NCBI GenBank assembly: GCA_035771165.1
Contig: JAWNZC010000280.1
Location: forward strand, 1,834,501-1,898,500
Source: Paragorgia papillata
Lineage: Eukaryota > Cnidaria > Anthozoa > Scleralcyonacea > Coralliidae
DNA length: 64,000 bases
Direction of reading: 5' to 3'
Positions 14,671-25,040 of the stretch are shown here, one piece after another. The notes under the pieces were generated by a model. That model did no database searches. It was not told the DNA's origin and saw only the letters and a program-made list of their open reading frames with translations. Made by a program: the position numbers and the translations under genes. How positions within the stretch are numbered: position 1 is the first letter of the stretch; every line of letters begins with the position of its first letter.

Positions 14671-16280
14671 CTGTCCCAAATATATTATTGATTTTGCTGT
14701 CCCAAAATACATATTATTGATTTTGCTATTCCCAAATATATTATTGATTTTGCTGTCCCAAATACATATTATTGATTTTGCTATTCCCAAATATATTATT
14801 GATTTTGCTGTCCCAAATACATATTATTGATTTTGCTATTCCCAAATATATTATTGATTTTGCTGTCCCAAATACATATTATTGATTTTGCTATTCCCAA
14901 ATATATTATTGATTTTGCTGTCCAAAATATATTATTGATTTTGCTGTCCAAAATACATATTGATTTTGCTATTCCCAAATATATTATTGATTTTGCTGTC
15001 CCAAATATATTATTGATTTTGCTGTCCCAAATATATTATTGATTTTGCTATTCCCAAATATATTATTGATTTTGCTGTCCCAAATACATATTATTGATTT
15101 TGCTATTCCCAAATATATTATTGATTTTGCTGTCCCAAATACATATTGATTTTGCTATTCCCAAATATATTATTGATTTTGCTGTCCCAAATATATTATT
15201 GATTTTGCTGTCCAAAATATATTATTGATTTTGCTGTCCCAAATACATATTATTGATTTTGCTATTCCCAAATATATTATTGATTTTGCTGTCCCAAATA
15301 TATTATTGATTTTGCTGTCCCAAATATATTATTGATTTTGCTGTCCAAAATATATTGATTTTACTGTCCAAAATATATTATTGATTTTGCTGTCCAAAAT
15401 ATATTATTGATTTTACTGTCCAAAATATATTATTGATTTTACTGTCCAAAATATATTATTGATTTTACTGTCCAAAATATATTATTGATTTTGCTGTCCC
15501 AAATATATATTATTGATTTTGCTGTCCAAAATATATTATTGATTTTGCTGTCCCAAATACATATTGTTGATTTTGCTGTCCCATATATATTATTGATTTT
15601 ACTGTCCAAAATATATTATTGATTTTACTGTCCAAAATATATTATTGATTTTGCTATTCCCAAATATATTATTGATTTTGCTGTCCCATATATATTATTG
15701 ATTTTACTGTCCCATATATATTATTGATTTTGCTGTCCCATATATATTATTGATTTTACTGTCCAAAATATATTATTGATTTTGCTGTCCCATATATATT
15801 ATTGATTTTACTGTCCAAAATATATTATTGATTTTGCTGTCCCAAATACATATTGTTGATTTTACTGTCCCATATATATTATTGATTTTGCTGTCCCATA
15901 TATATTATTGATTTTACTGTCCAAAATATATTATTGATTTTGCTGTCCCAAATACATATTGTTGATTTTACTGTCCCATATATATTATTGATTTTGCTGT
16001 CCCATATATATTATTGATTTTACTGTCCAAAATATATTATTGATTTTGCTGTCCCAAATACATATTGTTGATTTTGCTGTCCCATATATATTATTGATTT
16101 TGCTGTCCCAAATACATATTATTGATTTTGCTATTCCCAAACAGATATTATTGATTTTGCTATTCCCAAATATATTATTGATTTTGCTGTCCCAAATACA
16201 ATATTATTGATTTTGCTGTCCCAAATATATTATTGATTTTGCTGTCCAAAATATTGATTTTGCTGTCCCAAATATATTAT
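14671..16280. repeat. AT-rich minisatellite, 23-28-bp unit, about 60 copies
   Basis: Tandem units built on ATTATTGATTTTGCTGTCCC followed by AAATATAT. Variants alternate CTGTCCC, CTATTCCC and CTGTCCAAA. Early copies alternate two types as a roughly 52-bp dimer; later copies drift to TTTTACTGTCC and CCCATATAT forms. Unit length is irregular, and there are no spacers of unique sequence. Confidence 0.95.
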
Positions 16281-16567
16281 TTTTATTTATTTTATATTTA
16301 TTTAACGAGTTTGTCACAGTATTATACAATAAATGATTACAATGATATCACCGCATCGCCGCATACAGTCAAAATATAAATTAAAATAAATCTGGATCGT
16401 TTGAACAGTATTTATATGCATTAAACGTATAACTGAGTTATAAACTAGAACTAAATGTAACTTACCCAATGCCGCTATGACGGTTGAAACAAAAAGAACA
16501 GGCTGTGTAGCCCAAGCATATTTTAAAAACTTTAATCAGTGCTTCTACGGTAGAAGTTATTTAGATA
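16281..16567. other. Gene-free flank of the minisatellite
   Basis: Begins with TTTATTT-rich sequence; no exon seen. Confidence 0.4.
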
Positions 16568-16886
16568 GAAGTTAGATGGGATGACTCTCTGGGACCTTTT
16601 CCGAAGGCTGCGCCAAGTGACGTATTGAACCTTACTGCGCATCCCACAAGCTTTGGAAATGGCTGTGGATTCTGTGGACCATATATTGAGGATTTTATTA
16701 GGGGTGGTTGGAGGCGACGGGGAGGACAGAAAACCCATCGCTTTTCAGGTTAGGGTTAGGGGTTCATTTAGGGGGACTACTGGTTAGGGTTAGGGGGGTG
16801 TTGGGTTTTGTTTTCATTAAAAACCATACTTTACAAGGCTACATCTTCGGAAAAGGTCCCACAGAGTCATCCCATCTAACCTCTTC
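16568..16886. repeat. Foldback element with telomere-like interior
   Basis: GAAGTTAGATGGGATGACTC...CTTTTCCGAAG (16568-16605) is mirrored at 16849-16886. The interior contains two GGTTAGGGTTAGGG stretches. Confidence 0.65.
16748..16798 (+). repeat. Interstitial telomere-like repeats (TTAGGG)
   Basis: GGTTAGGGTTAGGGG at 16748-16762 and GGTTAGGGTTAGGGGGG at 16782-16798: two short runs of the animal telomere hexamer. Confidence 0.6.
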
Positions 16887-16897
16887 CTGCTTCTACT

Positions 16898-19417
16898 GGG
16901 GGTTTGCTATAACCCGGGCGATGATCGAGGATGAGCATGAAATCTTTTTGGTCAGCAGTCATATTAACTACATAACATCAACGGAAACCGTAAAGTGTTC
17001 GAACATTGGATTATATGAAATTCGTGTGGCACGTCTAGACAATTCGTCCTTCAAAAAACAACTGTTAAGTTTGTTTTCTAGAACAGATGTCAAAAAATAT
17101 TCTCGAGACGTCTGCATAAAAAAAATCACACGAAAAACAAGAATACTAAATTTAAAGAGTGCTGGGGAAAAGCCCTTCTTTTGTGTGAACCGGAGATTGG
17201 TGTTGAAGCTTAATTCTAATTGTCTGTCGCAATATTCACAGTGTCATATGAGTTATGATCCATATTTTTAAAGTTTAAATTTACAAACACGCGAAAGAAA
17301 TATTTTTATCCCAAACTGAAAAAAAAGATGATAAAATTAAAAAAAAATAAGGTCGACAACAAATTTTGTGCACGGGACGCGTGCCAATTACACGTCATCA
17401 ATCCACTGGGTGTGTTTTCGGTAAAAATATATAAAAAAAAGTTTGTTGTCTGGAATATATAAAAGAGTGCTTTTACCTATTAGGAGCGTGAGAAAAACAT
17501 ATTTATGAGTGAAACGGAACCAATACCTGACTAGGCAAGTCTCATATCGCATATGTTTGCATGCATGTGCGTTATTGAATATTTCAAAGGTTACTTGAAA
17601 TGAAATAAAATTGGCGGTGGATTTTTTCTTGGAATGACTTTCTGCCCAAAAAACGTGGAACTATAATAACCTAAAACTTTTAATTCATGCTGGTCATTAA
17701 AAAAATAATTTTTTGATATTATAAAGTTAGATTTTACACAAATTAAGAGACTATTTAACTGCTTTACTGTTGAAATATTATTTAAGAAATTCTTCGAGAT
17801 TTTCCTTCAAAAAGTGTAATTAATTAATTCCGATGGGGCAAATCACTGATTTAAATCACGTAAACCTTCAGAAAAATCATGAAAAACTGAATCAAAAAAT
17901 CACGAGAAAAATCAAAAAATCATGAAAAACTCAGATGATTTTTTTATCACGTACACTTTCTTTTCACGTGAACTGAAAGCGTAGGTTGATCGGATCATCG
18001 GAGTTCAATGTCGGAGGTTCGTACTTAGGCTGCCTCAGGCACCACTCCCCTCCCGCTTTCAAACAGAAGGGGGCCCGTGGCTGAGATAGCGTGTGATTTT
18101 GTCAAGCTAGTTCGGACTTTCAAAGAGAAACTGCAGAATTTTTTTATTCACTCATTTTTTTGTGCCGGTCAGAATCTGGGGCCGGGGCCCCCTTTTCCGC
18201 ATAGGTAATTCGCCACTGATGTGAGGTGACACACTAATAAAAATTTAAATGTTTGTGATTGTTCTATAAGCCTACCAAGTTTTATTTCAATAGCGTAAAT
18301 ACTTTTGGAGATATCAGCCGCTGGTACTTTCCCCCTCCCCAGGTACGGCTAAGCCCTGCCCAGATTTCCGGCACCCTTGGACATTCTGCGTAAGAAAAGC
18401 GTTTGGCACGGAGGTTTATAGGTGTACCAGGTTAGAAGAGATACAGCCCTAACGGCAAAGTAATTGGAAAATTAATGTCAGTCTTGCAAAATTAAAATTT
18501 GTCAGACTGTGGGCTCGGTGGGTAAATTTAGGTCCACTCCTGCGCAATGTGACCGTATACGCGCATGAGCAGATGCAAGAAAAGTAGAGACCTCAAAAAG
18601 GAATCAAAACATTCGGACAGAGTATTAGAAAAAATTCGAAAAACTTATATTCATTATATTCATTAGCGATTATATTCAGAAGTGATAATTTTCGGGAGGG
18701 GGTACGTTTTAAAATAGGTAATTTGTGTATATTTTAATTAGCCTGCGGGCTATGTATATTCATACGATTATTCGGCTTCTGCTGCAGCAGGGCTAATTAT
18801 TAATATCGAAGATATTTTTTTCGTTTGAGATTTATTAATCGGATCTTATTCTCGAGATTTGGTGGGCCGTGATATTAGAAGTTTATAGAGTATACCATAT
18901 AAAATCGATAGATACATATCGTTCTGAGCCGAGATTCCCAGATCTTGACGACCGCTGACCAAAAAGATTTCATGCTCATCCTCGATCATCGCCCGGGTTA
19001 AGGTACGTTTACACACTGCGATTTGTCGGGCCGATTTTCACTACGATTTGTCGTCCCGACAAATCGTAGTGTGTAAATGGACGTCCGATTCATGTCGTGA
19101 GTGCTGACGTGAGCAAGTCCCGACACTAAAAATCGGGAGAAAAATCTGTAGCAAAGACACAGATTTCTCCAGAATCGTAGCGATTTTTTTCGGTAACTAT
19201 GACTACTGAACTTACGCCATTTTTCGCCATTTCACGCCATTATATAGTAATGTTAAAATATTTATTAAACATCGTGAAAGAAAATTGGAGTTGCCGTTTA
19301 CACACTACGATTTGTCGGGATGACGAATTACCGCATTAGTCCGCGAATCACGTAATGATTCGTCAAAATCGGCCCGACAAATCGCTGTGTGTAAACGTAC
19401 CTTTATAGCAAACCCCC
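16898..19417. mobile_element. 2.5-kb DNA transposon, 7-bp TSD, carrying a nested MITE
   Basis: The left end GGGGGTTTGCTATAACCCGG... runs inverted for about 65 bp to the motif GGTCAGCAGTC. It matches the right end ...CCGGGTTATAGCAAACCCCC once the MITE at 19001-19402 is removed. Flanks share TTCTACT (16891-16897, 19418-19424). The interior shows a frame to about 17271 (EIFLVSSHINYITSTE...) with no recognised domain, and a solo hAT-like end (CCGCATAGGTAATTCGCCAC) near 18200. The right end lies 99 bp upstream of the ATG101 start codon. Confidence 0.75.
19001..19402. mobile_element. MITE with AGGTACGTTTACACAC ends, TTA TSD, 402 bp
   Basis: Ends AGGTACGTTTACACACTGCG / CGCTGTGTGTAAACGTACCT flanked by TTA (18998-19000 and 19403-19405). 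The other arm of the host transposon (CTATAACCCGGGC at about 16906-16918) is the empty site and proves the 3-bp duplication. Interior is a partial palindrome of CGATTTGTCGGG words. A 3-bp TTA/TWA duplication fits PIF/Harbinger-like mobilisation; the family call is inferred. Confidence 0.85.
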
Positions 19418-19516
19418 TTCTACTGTATAAAGAAGACGCCATCTTTGATTGCGTGTGCGCATGTTTAAGAAGTTAGTTGACCGCTGATCACTAAAGCTTG
19501 CGGTTTCCAAACCAAG
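19418..19516 (+). promoter_or_regulatory. ATG101 proximal 5' region
   Basis: Only 99 bp separate the transposon end from the ATG101 start codon. They include CTGTATAAAG (about 19423-19432) and GACGCCATCTTTG (about 19435-19447), the latter matching the YY1 core in reverse. Much of the promoter must therefore be this short stretch or lie within the transposon. Confidence 0.4.
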
Positions 19517-19643
19517 ATGAACGCCAAATGTTATTCTTTTCATTTCTCAATCGAAGAAAGACAATTAGAAGAAGTCCTTCTTAGTGTTTTACACACTATT
19601 TTATTTCACCGAACAATGGGAAAGTTTACTTACCAAAGAGAAG
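19517..19643 (+). CDS. ATG101: ATG101 exon 1
   Basis: 42 codons plus one base; donor AAG|GTAAGTG. Confidence 0.93.
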
Positions 19644-22600
19644 GTAAGTGCATTAGAAGAAGTGTTTTACACACTATTTTATTTCAGATTTTACATCCTG
19701 ACATTCTATAAATATCTTGGAAAATGGATACAGACAGTATTTAATACAGTTTATAATTTCCACACTTAATACACTGAAAATACCGTAAGAATATTAGAAT
19801 AATTGAATGAAAAATGTGTTATAATTTGAGGTGGAATATATTTTTAAACATACATATTAATGTTTAAAAATTAATTTCACTAAATACTATTGCTTTTTGC
19901 CTTTCTACACACATTCAAGGGCATAAGCAGAATTTTTGAGAGAGGGGATCGTTTTTACTGCAAAGTTTCACAGAAACGTTGCAGTATTGTGATGAGTGGT
20001 GAAAATTCACACGATATATACATAAGTCCATTTTACACGTGTGGAGAAAAAGCGAGGGAGACGTATAAATCTCGGAAATAGTTTATTTAATTTATATATA
20101 TGTTTGCTACGGTGTCACACGCGGTAAGAATAGTTGGACACTGGTGACTAGCGATGCAGAAAACTAAATCTGTCAGTAACTCAGTATTATTTTTGCTTTC
20201 GTTTAACGAAATGGAGCCGGCTCTACTTAAATTAAAAGAGAACAATGAAGAAAAGGATAAACAGCCGATTTAATATATCTTGAAGTGAAACCAGAGAACT
20301 AGCCTGCATCGCAGCCAGACGTGTTTTGAAATTGAAACCCGATATAGTCCGTCTGTGGACCAGCGACCAAATTCGTGTTCTGACTCCCTGCGAGTTTGGA
20401 TAAGCAATGCTCTTCGTTTTCTTCAGCTTCTGAATACAAATACGACAGATGAAACAACTTGTACGCCTTAAATTAAACGCGAGACTTTTCAGCTTCAAAT
20501 GACATCAAATTGTCCACGTCCAGCTCCCATTAAAAATCTCTCGTGAATCTATTTTAATCCTTTTAAAATATACATCACATGTCGCTTGACCAATCACGTA
20601 GTGCCGTATAACAACAACTGATGACAAGTGCCAATTACAAGCGATTATAAAAAACCTTGCAAACGCGCAGGGAGTCAGAACACGAATTTGGTCGCTGGTC
20701 CGCAGACAGACTATATCGGGTTTCAATTTCAAAACACGTCCGGCTGCGATGCAGGCTACCAGAGAACCTGAAGAAACCAAACGCTGTATGGTAAACAAAA
20801 ACTCAATCTGAATTGCAGTGTTTGTGGTCACTCAGTGGTCTCAAAATCATTTTAAAGTTAACGGTAGGGGATTTGTATTTTGTCCTTACAGTATGTCCTA
20901 AAACAATATACCAGGGCTGAAAATAAATATTTTTTCTTGACAGGACATGTGTCTGATCCATTTTCAATTTTGTTCAGACATTACTCAAATTTGTTCGGAC
21001 ATAAAACCATTATCACTACATTTTGTTGGACATAAACAGAATACAGTTCTGAGTTCATGATATAAAGCCGGTTTCCGTGGCAGTCATCTGACTCGTCTGT
21101 TTAGCGTCGCGCGCGTGTGTTATACTTATACATTGTTTTAATTAACTCCTTGGTACCAGAGTAATTAAATACTATCAGTTTCTCTCAGAAGACCAATTCA
21201 GTTACGGAAGATTTAAAATTCAAACTAGAGGTGAGCCGATCATCGGTAAAACATCGGCAGAACCGATTATCGGCTAGTTTTTCTGACAATCGGTCATCGG
21301 CCGATTGTCTTTCACCATCGGCCCAACGGCTGCCGATTGTCCGGCTTTGTATTTAACTATCGTTTTTGTATTTCTGTAATTGTAAATGTAATTTTGCATT
21401 TTGGTTTTTCATTTTCCATTTTTCCATTAATCTTTACCTTGTTTCTTGTTTGGTCGGCATTTTGCGCTTTTTAAAATTTAATGCATGCATGGTACAAAAT
21501 ATTATAAATAAAGAAAAAGAATGACTAACTAAAGACTACTTGACTGTTTTCTGTTTATTTTGTTGCATGTTAAAATAGTTAAATAACTGAAATTAAGAAT
21601 TTAAGAGAATTGGCTCCTTTCACTGCGAAATTTGAGATGAATAAAACGACAAAACGGAAGCAGAGCAACCATTTGCAAACATCGGTTTTTGCCGATTAAT
21701 CGGCCGATTGTGACTAAACATCGGCTCTTAACAATCGGTATCGGCAATCGGCTTTTTTTTAACATCGGCTCACCTCTAATTCAAACATGCTTAATCTAGT
21801 CGATAGAATTACGAAAGGAAATCGTATTTTTCTCTCAAAAACAGAAGTTTCTCTTTCAACAGCATAAAGCCGAATTTCTTGATCAGACAATATATTTTAT
21901 TTGCATGGACACAGTGGCGTCCACACAGTGGACGTGCATGCACTTTTTATTATTAAAAATACTCATGGGCTTTGTCGGTTTTCTTGGCTGTGTTTCCAAA
22001 TTTTCGACTGAAACGTTGTCTGTTTAATTCTTTCTGGAATCCGATTCTACTGAATTGTTTTTATCTCAGACTCTATTATAAATGTAATTTTTGAGCTGAT
22101 AACTTTTAATTCTGCCTTTGCAAAATGTACATGCATAGAGAAGCCATTTAAAGGCTTGCTAAAATATTTAAGTCAGTTTTGTCGTCCTATCGACCTATCC
22201 ATAAGTTCTATAATTTAATATCCCAAGGATTTATATAATATAATTTGTTTTTGTATTGGCTGTATATCAGGAGTGCTTATTTTAATCAGGGGGTGGGTGG
22301 GGGTGTTTCAAAAAAGCATGTAAAAGCAGGTGAGGGGTTGTTGCATTCATGTATTTCTAGTTAACTAGTTATTGCTATTATATTAAGGTTCTTACACCAT
22401 TGGTACTCTTGGCTCTGCAGATGTTGACTGTCAAACTATTGACCTTACATATATTCGTTGCAACTCCAAATCATTGGACCAGAATCTAAGAAAGCAAGTC
22501 ATTCAATTCAAGGAAGCATTGAAAAGCAATGCTACAGCTAAGTGTGGGAATGTTATCCTGGAGTTCTATCAAAAGAAAAAAGCTCGCTGGCCATTTGGGA

Positions 22601-22917
22601 TAGAATTAATATCATGGGAAATGTGGAACATTAACTTGAACATCAACCGACTAAAAAGTGAACAAGAAAGACAGAGATATCGTGAAAAAGTTGGCGAGTC
22701 AATTAGTGAAAAGATCATTGAGATAGCTCAAGCAATAAACCGACCAGATTATGTTCCAAAAATGCCAAACCAATCAGAATTAGGGAATGTTTTTGACACA
22801 TCTTATATGGATGTTCAGCCTTACTTATATAAGATTACCTGTCAACTATCTAATGATGCCAGCATATCTGTTGGTAGTACAATGAGAAAACTGTTCAGAG
22901 ATACTTTCTCATATTAA
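19517..22917 (+). CDS. ATG101: Autophagy-related protein 101 (ATG101), 218 aa, two exons
   Basis: HORMA-fold subunit that pairs with ATG13 in the ULK1/ATG1 kinase complex and helps start autophagosome formation in the cytosol. Exon 1 (19517-19643) encodes MNAKCYSFHFSIEERQLEEV... to YQRE; donor GTAAGT. Exon 2 (22388-22917, acceptor TATATTAAG) resumes in phase with GSYTIGTLGSADVDCQTIDL and runs to SY-stop. The 218-residue length equals that of the vertebrate protein. The WF finger is present as RWPF with Trp110 and Phe112, the same positions as in human. Other conserved blocks seen are ILEFYQKKKARWPF, REKVGE, PKMPNQSEL, NVFDT and DVQPYLYKI. The single intron is 2.7 kb and holds a foldback repeat and a hAT MITE. 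No frameshift or missing key residue was seen, so the gene looks functional. Confidence 0.95.
19661..19686 (+). repeat. Duplicated exon 1 fragment inside the ATG101 intron
   Basis: A 26-bp perfect copy of exon 1 sequence 19583-19608 (AGTGTTTTACACACTATTTT then ATTTCA). It is preceded in both places by TTAGAAGA, with a 9-bp gap difference. The copy ends TTTATTTCAG, a good acceptor-like string only 43 bp after the real donor. Confidence 0.8.
20291..20767. mobile_element. Foldback element in ATG101 intron, 107-bp arms
   Basis: Arms 20291-20397 and 20661-20767 are near-perfect reverse complements (CCAGAGAACTAGCCTGCATC at the left end). The 263-bp spacer has no coding sequence. Confidence 0.8.
21226..21778. 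mobile_element. hAT-type MITE, 553 bp, intact 8-bp TSD
   Basis: Ends TAGAGGTGAGCCGAT / ATCGGCTCACCTCTA with perfect TSD ATTCAAAC (21218-21225, 21779-21786). Subterminal regions are packed with ATCGGC/CCGAT words on both sides, as expected for transposase binding clusters. Inserted in the ATG101 intron. Confidence 0.92.
22388..22917 (+). CDS. ATG101: ATG101 exon 2 (terminal)
   Basis: Starts after acceptor TATATTAAG with GT completing Gly43; stop TAA at 22915-22917. Confidence 0.95.
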
Positions 22918-23028
22918 GCTTAGATCAGTCAGCCCTTTAATACTTTGCCTAACATCAAGTCTATGTATATTAAACCTTAACGGAAACACCATTTTACCGT
23001 ATTTGCTTGACCAGGTTTATTTATTGCG
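22918..23028 (+). other. ATG101 3' flank
   Basis: Probable 3' UTR. No canonical AATAAA is seen before the hairpin at 23029. Confidence 0.35.
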
Positions 23029-23153
23029 CACACTGAGAGCCTTGCAAACGTCTTTCATCAGTGCCAGTAGCATCAATGGAGCACATTAATTTACACCGTA
23101 AAATTTATGTGCTCCATTGATTCTACTGGAACGTTTGCAAGGCTCTTAGTGTG
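23029..23153. repeat. Long hairpin
   Basis: CACACTGAGAGCCTTGCAAACG...ATCAATGGAGCACAT pairs with ATGTGCTCCATTGAT...CGTTTGCAAGGCTCTTAGTGTG around an 18-bp loop. Confidence 0.8.
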
Positions 23154-23556
23154 ATGTTTGTGATGGCCGTGATGATTGTGATGTTTGTGATTTTTGAGAT
23201 GGTGGTGATGATGGTGATGTTTGTGATTTTTGAGATGGTGGTGATGGTGATATTTGAGATGGCTGTGATGATCGTGATGTTTGTGATTTTTGAGATGCTG
23301 GTCATGATGGTGATATTTGAGATGGCCGTGATGTTCGTGATTTTTGAGATGGTGGTGATGATGGTGATGTTTGAGATGGCCGTGATGATCGTGATTTTTG
23401 AGATGGTGGTGATGATGGTGATGTTTGTGATTTTTGAGATGGTGGTGATGATGGTGATATTTGAGATGGCCGTGATGATCGTGATGTTTGTAATTTTTGA
23501 GATGGTGGTGATGACGGTGATGTTTGAGATGGCCGTGATGATCGTGATGTTTGTTT
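23154..23556. repeat. GAT/GGT-rich minisatellite
   Basis: Tandem GATGTTTGTGATTTTTGAGA / TGGTGGTGATGATGGTGATG units, about 36-39 bp. The Met/Val-rich open frame here is a repeat artefact. The same motif recurs at 24564-24600 and, inverted, at 24880-24918. Confidence 0.9.
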
Positions 23557-23585
23557 TAATGTCTGTTTCGAATTTTTATAACTGC

Positions 23586-23640
23586 CTGGTCAACACTCAA
23601 AATAAATTTCATATTTCCGCACATCCGTGTATTATTCTCT
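23586..23640. mobile_element. One end of a foldback MITE
   Basis: CCTGGTCAACACTCAAAATA... matches, in reverse complement, the left end of the foldback at 44956-45100. Only one half is present. Confidence 0.6.
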
Positions 23641-23737
23641 ATATGATCAACAAGACGCCTGGTCAGGCGTATCAGACGTCAGGGACGTCAGGCGTATCAG
23701 AGGCAGGACTTTCAAAATTTTCCCAATTACGACAAAG

Positions 23738-24520
23738 CTGTTGGTCTGGTGGTTAAGTCACTGTGCCAGCGTATGACACACCCTTGGATCAAATCAGGGA
23801 CAGGTCAAATAAACGACGGTGAGTTTTGACAATTTGGTAGTTGAGGCAGGTTAAGTTTAAGTAAGAGAAAAGATCTGTAGCTTTCAGGCAAGGACCTATT
23901 GATCTGGTGGTTAAGTCACTGTGCCAGCGTGCGATATACCCAGTCCAAATCAGGGACCGGTCAAAGAAACGACGTTAACGTTGATTGAGTTTTGACAATT
24001 TGGTAGTTGAGGCAGGTTAAGTAAGAGAAAAGATCAGTTGCTTTCAGGCAAATATCTGTTGGTCTGATGGTTAAGTCACTGTGCCAGCGTGTGACACACC
24101 CTTGGATCAAATCAGAGACTGGTCAAAGAAACGACGTTAACGTTGACTGAGTTTTGACAATTTGGTGGTTGAGGCAGGTTAAGTAAGAGAAAAGATCAGT
24201 AGCTTTCAGGCAAATATCTGTTGGTCTGATGGTTAAGTCACTGTGCCAGCGTGCGACACACCCTTGGATCAAATCAGGGACTGGTCAAAGAAACGACGTT
24301 GAGTTGTGAGAATTTGGTGGTTAAGGCAGGTTAAGTAAGAGAAAAGATCAGTAGCTTTCAGGCAAAGATCTGTTGGTCTGATGGTTAAGTCACTGTGCCA
24401 GCGTGCGACACACCCTTGCATCAAATCAGGGACTGTTCAAAGAAACGACGTTGAGTTGTGAGAATTTGGTGGTTGAGGCAGGTTAAGCTGAAAAAACGTC
24501 CGCAGAAGATGGTTAAGTAG
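23738..24520. repeat. tRNA-like tandem array, five units of 152-162 bp
   Basis: Five copies of a unit with GGTTAAGTCACTGTGCCAGC at 23751, 23909, 24069, 24231 and 24383. Each has an A-box-like TGGTCTGATGG and, 44 bp on, a B-box-like GGATCAAATCAGG, the spacing of a pol III tRNA promoter, then a non-tRNA tail ending GAGGCAGGTTAAGTAAGAGA. The acceptor stem does not fold, so these are not tRNA genes; a tandemly amplified SINE head is the best reading. Confidence 0.65.
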
Positions 24521-24564
24521 GAGAAAAGATCAGTAGCTATCAAATCAGTAGATCGTAGTAGAAG

Positions 24565-24915
24565 ATGGTGATGTTTGAGATGATCGTGATGTTTGTTTTA
24601 ATGTCTGTTTCGAATTTTAATAACTGCCAATTAAAGCCTCTAATTATTGTTTTTAACCCAGGATGTTTGTGAATCGTGGTCTACTGCACTGGATAGCGCT
24701 ATGGCTAGATTGAACAGCAGTATTTTGTAGTGTCCAACTTTTTTTTGCTCGGGAGTTATTTCGAATCATAGCGCTATCCACTGCAGTAGACCACAATTCA
24801 CAAACTTCCTGTGTTAAAAATAATAATTAGAGGCTTTGACTGGCAGTTATAAAAATTCGAAACAGACATCAAAACAAACATCACGATCATCACGGCCATC
24901 TCAAACATCACGGCC
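24565..24915. repeat. Palindrome, about 145-bp arms
   Basis: GATGTTTGAGATGATCGTGA...GGATAGCGCTATG is mirrored by CATAGCGCTATCC...GATCATCACGGCC. The arm ends carry the neighbouring GAT minisatellite motif and TGTCTGTTTCGAATTTT. Confidence 0.85.
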
Positions 24916-25024
24916 ATCGCAAATATAAATACCCCAAAAAGTAAAAGAAAAACAAAAGAAAAAGAAAAAAGAAAAAGGTTTCGTACTGAGAAAGAATGGA
25001 ACCCCGTCGTTAACACGTGAAAAA

Positions 25025-25040
25025 CCCTAACCCTAACCTA
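25025..25040 (-). repeat. Telomere-like CCCTAACCCTAACCTA at satellite edge
   Basis: Two and a half units of the animal telomere hexamer directly at the left border of the satellite. Confidence 0.6.

Noticed and set aside
14671..16280. CRISPR-like regular repeats
   Set aside because: No unique spacers; units are contiguous and variable. It is a eukaryotic minisatellite.
16708..17271. 187-aa plus-strand frame
   Set aside because: It runs across a transposon boundary with target duplication at 16891-16897, so it cannot be one gene; no domain seen.
18000..18222. hAT element with CAGTGGCGAATTACC end
   Set aside because: Only one end is visible; no opposite TIR or TSD found.
23151..23756. 201-residue Met/Val-rich frame
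   Set aside because: Encoded by the GAT/GGT minisatellite; its end runs into unrelated DNA.
23738..24520. tRNA genes
   Set aside because: A- and B-box-like words exist but acceptor and anticodon stems do not form.
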